From positions 2,061,473 to 2,125,472 of the forward strand of contig OZ253445.1 in assembly GCA_965261165.1 (NCBI GenBank): a DNA stretch of 64,000 bases, read 5' to 3'. Positions within the stretch are counted from its first letter, which is position 1, and every line of letters begins with the position of its first letter. The stretch comes from SMWN01 sp965261165 (GTDB lineage Bacteria; Pseudomonadota; Gammaproteobacteria; Eutrophobiales; Eutrophobiaceae). The notes beneath the pieces were generated by a model. That model made no database searches. It worked only from the letters and a program-made list of their open reading frames with translations, and was not told the DNA's origin. Made by a program: the position numbers and the translations under genes. Positions 17,927 to 27,203 of the stretch are shown here, piece by piece.

Positions 17927-19108
17927 ATGAAAATTGTGCTCGCACCTGATTCCTTCAAAGGAAACCTCACATCCCTACAAGTTGCTTCAGCGCTTGAAAG
18001 GGGCATCAAAAGAGTTGTTCCAAATGCAAATTGCATTAAAATTCCTATGGCCGATGGTGGCGAAGGAACTGTCCAGTCTCTGGTTGACGCAACTGGTGGC
18101 AAGTTTATCCGCAAGAGAGTTAAAGGCCCTGCAGGCAAATTAGTGTCTGCACGTTATGGAATTTTGTCAGATGGTAAAACAGCGGTAATTGAAATGGCTG
18201 AGGCTTCTGGCTTGCCTGATGTTGAAGGAACAAAAGATAAAAATCCAATGAAAACAACGACATATGGGACAGGCCAATTAATGATGGATGCCATCAATAA
18301 AGGCGCAAGCCATATTATTCTTGGTTTGGGCGGGTCTGCAACAATAGATGGTGGTGCAGGTATGGCTCAGGCACTGGGTGTCAAGTTTTTGGATAAAAAA
18401 GGGTGCGAGCTAAAAGAATTGGGTGCTGGTGGCATGCTTAACAAAATAGCTAGTATTGATATGAGTGGAATGGATGTCAGGATGAAGAGGGTCAAAGTCA
18501 CTGTGGCCAGTGATGTGGAAAACCTACTTTGCGGCAAAAAAGGCGCTGCGCATGTGTTTGGACCACAAAAAGGCGCGACACCTGCGATGGTGAAAAAACT
18601 AGACGCAAATCTGAAGCATTTTGCTGGCATCATCAGAAAAGATTTGCGTAAGAACGTCATGACATTAAAAGGAGCAGGGGCTTCTGGAGGTCTGGGAGCC
18701 GGCCTGGCTGCATTTACAGGAGCAAAACTCAAGAGTGGTGTTGATATTGTTGTCGAGGCAACTGGGCTGGCAAAACATCTTAAAGGTGCGGACCTGTGTG
18801 TTACTGGAGAGGGCCGAGTTGATTTTCAAACGGCTTTTGGTAAGACACCATCAGGTGTTGCCAAGGCAGCTAGGAAACAAAAAGTACAGACCATTGCAAT
18901 AGGTGGCGGGATTACTGATGATGCGCGTGGCGTGTTTGAATATGGTATTGATGGATTGGCGAGCGCATGTGCAAGAGATATGTCACTCGAAGAGGCGATA
19001 AGTAATTCAAAAGCTCATTTAGCAAACGCGGCCGAACGTGTTGTGCGTTTAGTATTGATTGGCAAAAAGCTGGCGAAATCGAAAAAAAAACCAAACAAAA
19101 AAAGATAA
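17927..19108 (+). CDS. Glycerate 2-kinase (GlxK/GarK type)
   Basis: This family phosphorylates D-glycerate with ATP to 2-phosphoglycerate, linking glyoxylate or serine-cycle carbon to glycolysis. Signature blocks are MKIVLAPDSFKGNLTS at the start, IPMADGGEGT near residue 45, ILGLGGSATIDGGAGMAQAL near 125, and VTGEGRVDFQTAFGKTPSGV near 285. A TTG at 17885 extends the frame by 14 residues, but the family always begins with M-K-I-V, so ATG 17927 is used. The C-terminus ends in a lysine-rich tail (KKLAKSKKKPNKKR) not usual for the family. The product is 393 residues. Confidence 0.92.
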   Translation: MKIVLAPDSFKGNLTSLQVASALERGIKRVVPNANCIKIPMADGGEGTVQSLVDATGGKFIRKRVKGPAGKLVSARYGILSDGKTAVIEMAEASGLPDVEGTKDKNPMKTTTYGTGQLMMDAINKGASHIILGLGGSATIDGGAGMAQALGVKFLDKKGCELKELGAGGMLNKIASIDMSGMDVRMKRVKVTVASDVENLLCGKKGAAHVFGPQKGATPAMVKKLDANLKHFAGIIRKDLRKNVMTLKGAGASGGLGAGLAAFTGAKLKSGVDIVVEATGLAKHLKGADLCVTGEGRVDFQTAFGKTPSGVAKAARKQKVQTIAIGGGITDDARGVFEYGIDGLASACARDMSLEEAISNSKAHLANAAERVVRLVLIGKKLAKSKKKPNKKR

Positions 19109-19142
19109 TAATAAACACCAAAATCTTTCATATTTCTACTCT

Positions 19143-19160
19143 TGACACAGGCCTGTGTCA
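19143..19160. promoter_or_regulatory. Perfect 18-bp palindrome upstream of avtA-like gene
   Basis: TGACACAGGCCTGTGTCA is its own reverse complement. It overlaps a TTGACA hexamer (19142-19147) and ends 20 bp before the ATG of the next gene. A symmetric site at this position is a likely repressor operator. Confidence 0.6.
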
Positions 19161-19168
19161 TTTATTGT

Positions 19169-19174
19169 TATAAT
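19169..19174 (+). promoter_or_regulatory. Consensus -10 box directly before the start codon
   Basis: TATAAT lies only 6 bp before the ATG at 19181. If used, transcription would start at or next to the ATG and give a leaderless mRNA. The TTGACA upstream is 21 bp away, longer than the usual 17. Confidence 0.45.
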
Positions 19175-19180
19175 AACTTG

Positions 19181-20434
19181 ATGAAAATATCCAGATTTGC
19201 TTCCCGATTTAATATGGATTCCGGTATTGTCCAGCTAATGCATGATTTGGGAAATGCCCTATCAACAGATAAGGACATGTTGATGATGGGAGGAGGCAAT
19301 CCAAGCCATATTCCTGAAGTACAGCAATTTTTCCACGATAAAATGCAGTGTGTGTTGGATCGGCCTGCAGAATTTGCACATATGGTTGGCGACTATGACC
19401 CTCCTCAAGGTGATAAACCTTTTATTGAGGCGATTGCAGAATTATTAAAAAGAGAAAATGGTTGGGACATCAGTTCGAAGAATGTTGCCTTGACTGCAGG
19501 CAGTCAGGCTGGATTCTTTTTACTTTTTAATATTTTTGCTGGCGAATGTACTGATGGGATACAAAGAAAAATCTTATTGCCTATGGCGCCAGAATATATT
19601 GGTTATAGTGATGTAGGTTTATCTGATGGTTTATTTTTGGCAAGAAAGCCGGATATAGAAAAATTCGATGATCACACTTTCAAATATCATGTTAATTTCG
19701 ACGAATTAAATATAAATGAGAATATTGGCGCTATCTGTGTTTCACGACCCACTAACCCGACAGGTAATGTCATCACCGATTCTGAAGTAGAAAATCTATC
19801 AAAATTAGCGGAAGAAAAAGAGATTCCTTTCATTATTGATAATGCTTACGGAATGCCATTTCCCAATATAATTTTTTCTGAGGCAAAACCATTTTGGAAT
19901 GAAACCACAGTACTTTGTATGAGCTTATCCAAGATAGGTTTGCCAGGAACACGGACGGGCATTGTTATCTCCAATGAGGAGATTATCAGTATTATTACAA
20001 GAATGAATGCGGTTCTTAATTTATCTATTAGTAGCGTTGGTTTAACTCTTGTTCATGATCTTGTCACTAGTGGAGAAATCACTCGTATAAGTAAAACTAT
20101 TATCAAGCCCTACTATCAAAACAGAGCAAAAATCGCCATCGACCTATTTCATAAGGCACTGATTGGCCTTGAATATTATATCCATAAATCAGAAGGTGCT
20201 ATTTTCCTGTGGTTATGGTTTCCCAAGCTACCAATTACTTCTGAAATTCTTTATCAACGCCTCAAGCAAAGAGGTGTTCTGATTATATCAGGGCATCATT
20301 TTTTCCCAGGATTGGATAGTGACTGGGAGCATAAACATGAGTGTATACGTGTCACCTATTCAATGGATATAAATATTATTGAGGAAGGCGCTAGAATCAT
20401 TGCTGAAGAGGTAAAGAAGATGCACAGAAAATAA
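19181..20434 (+). CDS. avtA: Valine-pyruvate aminotransferase (AvtA-type, PLP fold type I)
   Basis: This aminotransferase moves the amino group between valine or alanine and pyruvate or 2-oxoisovalerate. AvtA features are DSGIVQLMHDLGNAL with LMMGGGNPSHIPEV at the N-terminus, SRPTNPTGN near residue 195, FIIDNAYGMPFPNI near 225, and the PLP-binding lysine in SLSKIGLPGTRTG near 250. The frame extends to a TTG at 19142, which would lie inside the palindrome; ATG 19181 gives the normal N-terminus. No Shine-Dalgarno sequence precedes it. Confidence 0.88.
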   Translation: MKISRFASRFNMDSGIVQLMHDLGNALSTDKDMLMMGGGNPSHIPEVQQFFHDKMQCVLDRPAEFAHMVGDYDPPQGDKPFIEAIAELLKRENGWDISSKNVALTAGSQAGFFLLFNIFAGECTDGIQRKILLPMAPEYIGYSDVGLSDGLFLARKPDIEKFDDHTFKYHVNFDELNINENIGAICVSRPTNPTGNVITDSEVENLSKLAEEKEIPFIIDNAYGMPFPNIIFSEAKPFWNETTVLCMSLSKIGLPGTRTGIVISNEEIISIITRMNAVLNLSISSVGLTLVHDLVTSGEITRISKTIIKPYYQNRAKIAIDLFHKALIGLEYYIHKSEGAIFLWLWFPKLPITSEILYQRLKQRGVLIISGHHFFPGLDSDWEHKHECIRVTYSMDINIIEEGARIIAEEVKKMHRK

Positions 20435-20447
20435 ATAAATAAATAAA

Positions 20448-21428
20448 TCAATAATCAAATAACTTCAAGCCTAATGAAAATAATCTTTCTGATGCAGTTT
20501 TTTTTCTGATTTGAGTTATTTCATAAATATTCGCATTTGCGGCAGCGATATATAAATAATCATCACTGGTGATTAACTCATCTACGAGTTTTAGCTCCAG
20601 CGCTCTTTTCCCATACCAATGTTCGCCCGTTGCTATTTTTTCAATATTCACATGTTCGCGATTATCTTTAATGAACTCTCTGAATAATTCGTGCGTGTCT
20701 TCAAGTTCTTCTTGAAATTTTTCGCGATCTTTATCATTATTTTTACCGAAAAGGGTTAAGGTTCGTTTATATTCTCCCGCTGATAATTGTTCATAATCAA
20801 TGTCATATTTTTTCATTAGGCGGTAAAAATTAGGTAGTTGAGCAAGAACTCCTACAGATCCTATGATAGCGAATGGTGCTGCAACAATTTTGTTGGCAAC
20901 ACAGGCCATCATATAACCGCCACTTGCCGCAATCTTGTCTACGGCGACCGTCAGCGAGATTCCTCTATCGCGAATTCTTTTTAATTGGGATGCAGCCAGC
21001 CCATAACCATGCACTGTTCCTCCAGCACTTTCTAGGATAAGGACAACTTCATCAGAAGTTTTAACAACAGTTAATACAGACGTTATCTCTTCCCTTAAAG
21101 ACTCAACCTCACTTGCTTTGATGTCACCTCTAAAATTAAGTACGTAAATATCTTTTTTATCACCTGTTTTATCTAATTGGTTTTTTTTATGTTTTGATTT
21201 GAGTTGTCTAATTGCCTGCTTCAATTCTTTTTTGTTCAACACCTGTGATTTCATCAGCAGACCCATTTCTTCAAATTTTTGATTAAGATTTTTAATTTCA
21301 ATATGCCCATCATAGGATGATTTAGCACGCAAAATAACAATGACTGTCGCAACAACAATAATAGCTATTGTGACTACGATAGAAACAAATTTTGAAAGAA
21401 ATAGCAGGTATTCTATGAAATATTCCAT
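20448..21428 (-). CDS. sohB: SohB-like inner-membrane peptidase (S49)
   Basis: A 326-residue protein with an N-terminal transmembrane helix (about 15-34) and a periplasmic S49 protease domain. The catalytic Ser is in DKIAASGGYMMACVA and the catalytic Lys is probably in SAGEYKRTLTLFGKN, giving the Ser-Lys dyad of SppA/SohB enzymes. It lies about 50 bp downstream of the receiver-kinase gene on the same strand, so it may be the last gene of the signalling block, although SohB is usually a housekeeping protease. Confidence 0.92.
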   Translation of the reverse strand: MEYFIEYLLFLSKFVSIVVTIAIIVVATVIVILRAKSSYDGHIEIKNLNQKFEEMGLLMKSQVLNKKELKQAIRQLKSKHKKNQLDKTGDKKDIYVLNFRGDIKASEVESLREEITSVLTVVKTSDEVVLILESAGGTVHGYGLAASQLKRIRDRGISLTVAVDKIAASGGYMMACVANKIVAAPFAIIGSVGVLAQLPNFYRLMKKYDIDYEQLSAGEYKRTLTLFGKNNDKDREKFQEELEDTHELFREFIKDNREHVNIEKIATGEHWYGKRALELKLVDELITSDDYLYIAAANANIYEITQIRKKTASERLFSLGLKLFDY

Positions 21429-21477
21429 GGCAAAATATCCATAGATAGATTTGGAAAATTAATGAAAAAATATATTA

Positions 21478-22875
21478 TCACGATTTTTCGATCCAGTTTA
21501 TGCCTGCGATTAACTCATCTGTGACTTGAAACCGTTCATCTGGTTCTTTGGCTAACATTCCTTCAATAAGAGGCTGATATTTACTCATGTTTTCAGGTAA
21601 TTTTGGTACAGTGGCATGGAGGTGTGCATGGATTAAATTAGCAATACTATCTGCCGTGAATAGTTTCTTGCCAGTCAGCATTTGATAGAAAAGGACGCCT
21701 AAACTGTAGATATCGCTCCGTTGATCAACTCTCATTCCTGAGCCTTGTTCCGGGCTCATATAGTAGGGTGTTCCCATAATAATGTTATTGAGAGTGATGT
21801 CCTCCGTTTCATCTGAGATAACCTTTGCTGTTCCAAAATCAGCTATTTTCAATGTGTTTTCGTCCTGGAACAGGATATTGCCAGGTTTCAAGTCTCTATG
21901 AATGATATTGAGTTCATGGATCGCGCTAAGGCCAAGGGTAATTTGTTTTAGATAGGACATGGCGATTTCAGCGGGAATTCCTCCTTCAATACGTTTTGAG
22001 AGATCTCCTCTCGGTAAATATTCCAGCGCGATATAGGCGAAATCAGAGGCAAATGCCCTTTCGTAAATACGAATAACATGAGGGTGTTCCATAGCAGAGA
22101 TGAGATTGTATTCCTGCATAAAGCGTTTCAGCGCATTGGGATCCTCCTGATCCTGGGTGTATAAAACCTTTAAAATAACATCTAGGTTATCCTCCATTCT
22201 CCTCGCTAAAAGCACTATCGACATGCCGCCCTTTGCGATCTCCCTTTCAATGGTATAGCCAGGGATGAGTAAACGAATACCATTTGATTGAAATGCTTGA
22301 TCATCATTAAAAATGCTTCCGCCTTCAAGTATCTGAGTTTTTTCATCTAAAATATTTTCAATGCTTCCGCCTTCAAGTATCTGAGTTTTTTCATCTAAAA
22401 TATTTTCAATGCTTCCGCCTTCAAGTATCTGAGTTTTTTCATCTAGCATACCCTCAGATTGTGAAGCATTTGTTGATGTTCTTTCATGAAAGTTTGTCGA
22501 TTCGGATAATTCAGTGAGCTTGGAAATAATATTGTCCGAGTTCACATCTGTTTTAAGTAGATAATTCGCAGCTCCAAGTTCCAGAGCTCTATCTGTAACC
22601 GTTGTATTAGTTTCATTTGTTAATATGATGATGGGTGGCATATCAGGGTAGGTCAACATAATTTTTAACCAGTCCAGACCATTTTCACTCTTAAGCCCTA
22701 GATTATAATCCAATAAGATCATACTGTAGTTTTTCCAATTCATATCTGTCTCGGGGATACCATTTAGATCAGAGACATGTTCTTCGAACTGAAAATTTAG
22801 CTGGTTGCCCGTGATTAATTCTTTCAGAAAGGTTCCGCAGAACCTAGAATCGCCGATAAGGAGGATATTAAGCAA
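21478..22875 (-). CDS. Response-regulator receiver / Ser-Thr protein kinase hybrid
   Basis: 465 residues in two domains. The receiver domain (about 1-125) has the phospho-acceptor Asp in MILLDYNLG and the conserved Lys in YLLKTDVN. The Hanks-type kinase (about 205-465) has a Gly-rich loop EIAKGGMSIV, the ATP-binding Lys in VILKVL, the catalytic HRDLKPGNILF, DFGTAKV and GTPYYMSPEQ. Between them are three near-identical 16-residue repeats (LDEKTQILEGGSIENI). No transmembrane segment is seen. Input from a CheA-like kinase to a Ser/Thr kinase is suggested by the ChpA gene next door. The TQI in each repeat resembles a phosphothreonine/FHA target, but that is inference. Confidence 0.88.
   Translation of the reverse strand: MLNILLIGDSRFCGTFLKELITGNQLNFQFEEHVSDLNGIPETDMNWKNYSMILLDYNLGLKSENGLDWLKIMLTYPDMPPIIILTNETNTTVTDRALELGAANYLLKTDVNSDNIISKLTELSESTNFHERTSTNASQSEGMLDEKTQILEGGSIENILDEKTQILEGGSIENILDEKTQILEGGSIFNDDQAFQSNGIRLLIPGYTIEREIAKGGMSIVLLARRMEDNLDVILKVLYTQDQEDPNALKRFMQEYNLISAMEHPHVIRIYERAFASDFAYIALEYLPRGDLSKRIEGGIPAEIAMSYLKQITLGLSAIHELNIIHRDLKPGNILFQDENTLKIADFGTAKVISDETEDITLNNIIMGTPYYMSPEQGSGMRVDQRSDIYSLGVLFYQMLTGKKLFTADSIANLIHAHLHATVPKLPENMSKYQPLIEGMLAKEPDERFQVTDELIAGINWIEKS
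22312..22448 (-). repeat. 48-bp tandem repeat inside the kinase gene
   Basis: Nearly three copies of a 48-bp unit (TTCAAGTATCTGAGTTTTTT is one shared stretch) lie in the linker between receiver and kinase. Copies are almost identical at DNA level, so the array is young and could vary in number between strains while keeping the frame. Confidence 0.9.
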
Positions 22876-23004
22876 ACTTGATTACCAAAAATTAAATGAT
22901 GAAACAAAAACGGAACTATACAACAATCTAGTTTATTTAGCGTGATGGTAACATAACAAATGCAGGATTTTGGGTAAATATTAAGGTTGTTGTGGGATTC
23001 TGAG

Positions 23005-26000
23005 CTAATTCAGGAGCTTGCTAATATGATCTAATAAATCGTCTTCCGAAAAAGGCTTGGTTAAATGAACATTAACGCCAGCGGAACTAGCCTGCTCCCG
23101 GTGTTTCTCAGTGGATCTTGATGTCACCATAATCACAGGGATATCTGCAGTCTCTGGATTTGCGCGTATATATGCTGTTAATTCCATACCATTCATTCGT
23201 GGCATTTCCATATCGACAAGCAGGATGTTAGGAACTTTCTTTTCTGTAATTTCTACGGCTTCAACACCATCTTTAGCCGTTCTAATATCGTATCCAGCAT
23301 CCTTTACAACTTGAGCAAGCGCACGGCGTGCGCTTAGCGAATCATCAACAATTAATACTGTTGGCAAAATAGCGTTGATGCTAGTATGTTCCAGATCATC
23401 ATGCTCAGTCCTTTCTTCACGTCGGGTAGACGAGCGTAACAAATCGGGGATATCAAGTACGGGGGCAACGCTGCCATCGCCAAGAATTATTGCACCAGGG
23501 ATGCCATGGATATTGTTCATATGTTTGCCCATTGATTTAATAACCAGTTCCCGACTATCAACGATCTCCTGGAGATAGACAACCTTGTTGATATCCTCCT
23601 CTCGGATTAACAATGCAGGTCTGGTTTCCCGATCTTTAAGGCGCTGGTCTCCTGAAAAATCTATTAAATCTTCTAGGTTACTTAATTCGATAAGTTCATT
23701 GTCTACTTTACACATAAAACCATCATATGATTCGATTATCTCACTATCAGATGGATGTAATATCTGTTCCACACCTCTGCTTGAAACAGCAAGAATTTTA
23801 TTTCTATGTCTTATGATGAGGACGTGAGATGAAATTAATGTGACTGGCATGCGTAATTCAATCTGCAAGCCTTCATCTCTTTTAGATTCAATATGTATAG
23901 CTCCTTTACTTGCAAGTATTTGTGAATAGACGAGATCCATACCAATCCCTCGTCCCGATATTTGCGTGGTTTTTTTGCTTGTAGAAAAGCCAGGCTTCAA
24001 GATCATCCTGTCCAGTTCTATTGGCGTTGGTTTTTCTTCAGGTTCGATAAGCCCACGTTTAATGGCAGTGACACGGATTGCATCATGATCTAGTCCTGCG
24101 CCATCATCTTTGCAACGTACAACAATTTGAGTCCCTTCTGATGAAAATGATAGGTCAATCTTGCCTTCCGGATCTTTATTTTTATTGATACGTTCATTGC
24201 GATCCTCGATTCCATGGTCGAGTGAATTACGTAATATATGAATTAATGGGTCAACGAGATTATTTAGAATATCACTATCTATTAGCGTATCTGTGCCAGC
24301 CAGATGCAGGGTAGCTTGTTTCCCAATTAATCGACATGTTTGCCTGACATTTCTTTGTAGTCTGGGCGCGATAGTTTTAATAGGCACCATGCGTGTTCGC
24401 ATCACCAGCCTTTGAGCCTCTCTGTGCAGACGCGATTGATCAACAAGGAGTTCATCTAATTCATGGAGGTCATGCTTGATATGTCTGTTTAGCTCAACAG
24501 AATCCAAGGTTGATTCTGCCAGTTGATTCGTTACGGTATTAAGTTCGCTGTACTGTTCAAGCTCAAGGGCATCGAATATCTCATTCTGATTAACAGCTTG
24601 AGGAACATTGGCTATTGTGCGTAACTCAACTTGTTGTTCAAGTTGATTGACTAATTCATGAGTTGTTTCATTTAGATTGACTAATTCTTCTGTTTCATCC
24701 GTAGAATTTTTAATTTTTTCCTGTAGCTGAGTAGTCAAGATAATGGTCTCACCCAGCAGTCTGATAAGATCGTCAATGATGGGAGCTTGCACACGTAAAG
24801 TAGCAATAGTAACTTGTTCATCTTCAGTATCATTTTCCGGTTTTTCTTCAATATCTTTTTTGCTAGCAGTGTTTTCAGAAACCGAGGTTGCATCGTCGTC
24901 AAGTATTTTAATGCCTTCATTCTCAAGGCGATTATTCCAGTCAAGAATACTCTGGAATACTTTCAGAGAATTTGCGGGCACTTCTTCCTGCGATGTGAGA
25001 GATTCACTCATCTCTTCAAGGCAATCGGCTGCAACAATCAAAGAGTAAGCCAATGCCCTCGATGGTAATTTTTGATGTTTATTTAATAATAGGAATATAT
25101 CTTCTATCTGGTGTGTCAATGAGGCTATCCCTCGTATTCCAACCGTGTTAGCGGCACCTTTGACAGTATGCGCTATACGCTGTGCATTTTCTGATTCTTT
25201 ATTGCCTCCACTGCCATCAATTAGTGCATGGATAGCATTTGAAAGTCCTTCTGTTTGAGAAGGCAATTCCTGTAGTAGGCCATCAAGTAATTCCTGGCTG
25301 ATGTCAGTGGGTAATTTCAGCGAGACATCTTCAGGAGTCGCTTCTGTTTGCCTAGTTTCTTTAGTTTCTTCTTCGGAGGGATAGGGTGCATTTAGCAAAT
25401 CAATCAAAGCAGGAACTACTTCAGGGATAAGCGGTTTATACAATGCCTTAGAATTTAGTGTATTCACCAGATTCTCACTGCCAGAATTATCACCAAGTGA
25501 TAATAAATATCCTTCTACAGATTTAGGCCACTTGCCAATCAAGTCACCTAATTCCTGACTAGCGATACCTTCATTCTCATTCAGCAGAGCAATATTCTCT
25601 CGCATAATTCCAGATGTCTGATATAGTCCGGCAAGTTCGGCTGCCTGACAAGCGTTGCCAAATCGTTCAAGGCGCGTTGACAATTGCATGAGCGCATCGC
25701 TTCTCAATTTTTCATCAATCGACTCTGATATGATTTTTGTCTTTGCCTCATTAATATCCTTCTCAATTTTTCTTATTTCATCGAGTAACATGTCGATCAA
25801 CATTGGACTTACAGGATATGCTTCAGCAGATGCAGTTACATTATTTTCTGTGATTGAGTATTTTGATTTACCATCAACAATATCAGATGGCGATGAATCC
25901 TTGATCTGATCAGGCTCATCAACAAGACAGAACATATCCTTTATCATAGGGATATCAATTTCAGTAAGAGAAGATGGCCAATAGCTTGCCGTTAGAGCAT

Positions 26001-26718
26001 TGATTAAAGAAAGAGCAGCTGCGTCATTATTTTGATCGTTAACATAGCTGTTAGCATCATTGGCCCATTGCTGGAGCGAATGACATTGTTCGTCTGATAA
26101 TTTTTTTTTGTTGCATGCCAAATCTTCAAGGTTTTGTTGTAGTAACATGCATACATCCTCAAAACCTAGTAAATTAGACTCTGCAGCATCAGAAGCTATT
26201 TTTCCAAGATAAGTAATTATATTTTCTAATGATGATTCTGTTTTATAATTTTCAATGGCCAATTTCAGGGAATTAACCGAGTCCATCGATAAAGCGTCAG
26301 TTTCTTCAGCCACTACTTCGTCGTTGTCTTTTAGCTTTATCCCCATCATGCCCGCAATTATGCTGGTATCTTCGTATCTCAATGGTAGAGGCCATTGTTG
26401 GTTCTCAAGGTTTAAAAGCAGGGCTCTCCCCAGATCATCATTTTCCGGGTCATTTATATATTTCCCGGCAAGTTCGACCCACGCTGTTAATAGAGTTTTT
26501 TGAGCGCTGGACAAATCCTTTTTTTGCTTAATTAATTCAAGAATATTTTCATCAAAGAGCAAATAAATATCCTGGAAGCCGAGCGACGATTCTTTAGTAA
26601 TGGCTTGAGAAAATTCATTGATCGCCTCAGATAGCTTGCCAAGTGAGTCTGTATCACTGATATTTTCGTGAGTGATGATTTGGTTAAGCTTGGTAAAGCA
26701 ATTATCAAGAGAGGGCAT
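23005..26718 (-). CDS. chpA: ChpA/PilL-type hybrid CheA histidine kinase
   Basis: 1237 residues. Two divergent ~125-residue modules open the protein (each with GF-(Q/E)-D-(I/V)-(Y/C) and a W-(V/A)-x-(L/D)-A-x-x-Y-(I/V)-N-D segment). An Hpt domain with the phospho-His in AHTVKGAANTVG lies near residue 517, much later than in a plain CheA. Next come the dimerisation helices, a HATPase with DHGIEDRNER near 836, DDGAGLDHDAI and SGRGIGMDLVYS, a CheW-like domain, and a C-terminal receiver with Asp in LLVDMEMPRMNG near 1168 and Lys in HLTKPFSE. It should phosphorylate PilH and perhaps the receiver-kinase. Pseudomonas ChpA has many more Hpt domains; this one has a single clear one. Confidence 0.92.
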   Translation of the reverse strand: MPSLDNCFTKLNQIITHENISDTDSLGKLSEAINEFSQAITKESSLGFQDIYLLFDENILELIKQKKDLSSAQKTLLTAWVELAGKYINDPENDDLGRALLLNLENQQWPLPLRYEDTSIIAGMMGIKLKDNDEVVAEETDALSMDSVNSLKLAIENYKTESSLENIITYLGKIASDAAESNLLGFEDVCMLLQQNLEDLACNKKKLSDEQCHSLQQWANDANSYVNDQNNDAAALSLINALTASYWPSSLTEIDIPMIKDMFCLVDEPDQIKDSSPSDIVDGKSKYSITENNVTASAEAYPVSPMLIDMLLDEIRKIEKDINEAKTKIISESIDEKLRSDALMQLSTRLERFGNACQAAELAGLYQTSGIMRENIALLNENEGIASQELGDLIGKWPKSVEGYLLSLGDNSGSENLVNTLNSKALYKPLIPEVVPALIDLLNAPYPSEEETKETRQTEATPEDVSLKLPTDISQELLDGLLQELPSQTEGLSNAIHALIDGSGGNKESENAQRIAHTVKGAANTVGIRGIASLTHQIEDIFLLLNKHQKLPSRALAYSLIVAADCLEEMSESLTSQEEVPANSLKVFQSILDWNNRLENEGIKILDDDATSVSENTASKKDIEEKPENDTEDEQVTIATLRVQAPIIDDLIRLLGETIILTTQLQEKIKNSTDETEELVNLNETTHELVNQLEQQVELRTIANVPQAVNQNEIFDALELEQYSELNTVTNQLAESTLDSVELNRHIKHDLHELDELLVDQSRLHREAQRLVMRTRMVPIKTIAPRLQRNVRQTCRLIGKQATLHLAGTDTLIDSDILNNLVDPLIHILRNSLDHGIEDRNERINKNKDPEGKIDLSFSSEGTQIVVRCKDDGAGLDHDAIRVTAIKRGLIEPEEKPTPIELDRMILKPGFSTSKKTTQISGRGIGMDLVYSQILASKGAIHIESKRDEGLQIELRMPVTLISSHVLIIRHRNKILAVSSRGVEQILHPSDSEIIESYDGFMCKVDNELIELSNLEDLIDFSGDQRLKDRETRPALLIREEDINKVVYLQEIVDSRELVIKSMGKHMNNIHGIPGAIILGDGSVAPVLDIPDLLRSSTRREERTEHDDLEHTSINAILPTVLIVDDSLSARRALAQVVKDAGYDIRTAKDGVEAVEITEKKVPNILLVDMEMPRMNGMELTAYIRANPETADIPVIMVTSRSTEKHREQASSAGVNVHLTKPFSEDDLLDHISKLLN

Positions 26719-26795
26719 TAGATATTTACTGTTATTCTTGCTTCTATTTTTTCTACTTCAGATTCGCTCATCATTCGATTTCACCAATATTTCTT

Positions 26796-27167
26796 TCATA
26801 AAGTTGGTATCGTTTCTAATAATGGGGCTGGCCAGTAATCGCTCCTAGAAATATTTAATATGTTTTCTGCATTAGAATCATCTGCATGATTGATGTAGTT
26901 CTTTGCTAATTCAATCCAGTTATTAATAAGCTGCTGCGGTGCCTTGTAAACAGAACCATAAGATGTTTCAAGCAAGGAATTTTCAAGTAAAAAACAAGCA
27001 TTCTGAAACCCTGACATATTTTGTTCGCCTGCACAGGTGCCAATTCCTTCAGGTTTTTGAGCAACCGCATTCAGTAAATCTTCTGGATTATCATTTTGAT
27101 AGGATGTGCCGAGTTTAGAAAGAGACTCAATATGTTGCATCGGTGTTGAAATGGATTTTTTTGTCAC
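26796..27167 (-). CDS. Stand-alone copy of the ChpA N-terminal module
   Basis: A 123-residue protein of no named family. Its second half matches both N-terminal modules of the neighbouring ChpA: GFQNACFLLENSL, then NNWIELAKNYINHADDSNAE and DYWPAPL, against GFQDIYLLFDENIL, AWVELAGKYINDPENDD and QWPLPL. It thus looks like a third copy of that module split into its own gene between pilJ and chpA. A helical adaptor or docking role is plausible but unproven. It has no signal peptide or membrane segment. Confidence 0.75.
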   Translation of the reverse strand: MTKKSISTPMQHIESLSKLGTSYQNDNPEDLLNAVAQKPEGIGTCAGEQNMSGFQNACFLLENSLLETSYGSVYKAPQQLINNWIELAKNYINHADDSNAENILNISRSDYWPAPLLETIPTL

Positions 27168-27203
27168 AGATTAATCACTGGTCTATGGAAGTAACAAATA
27201 ATT

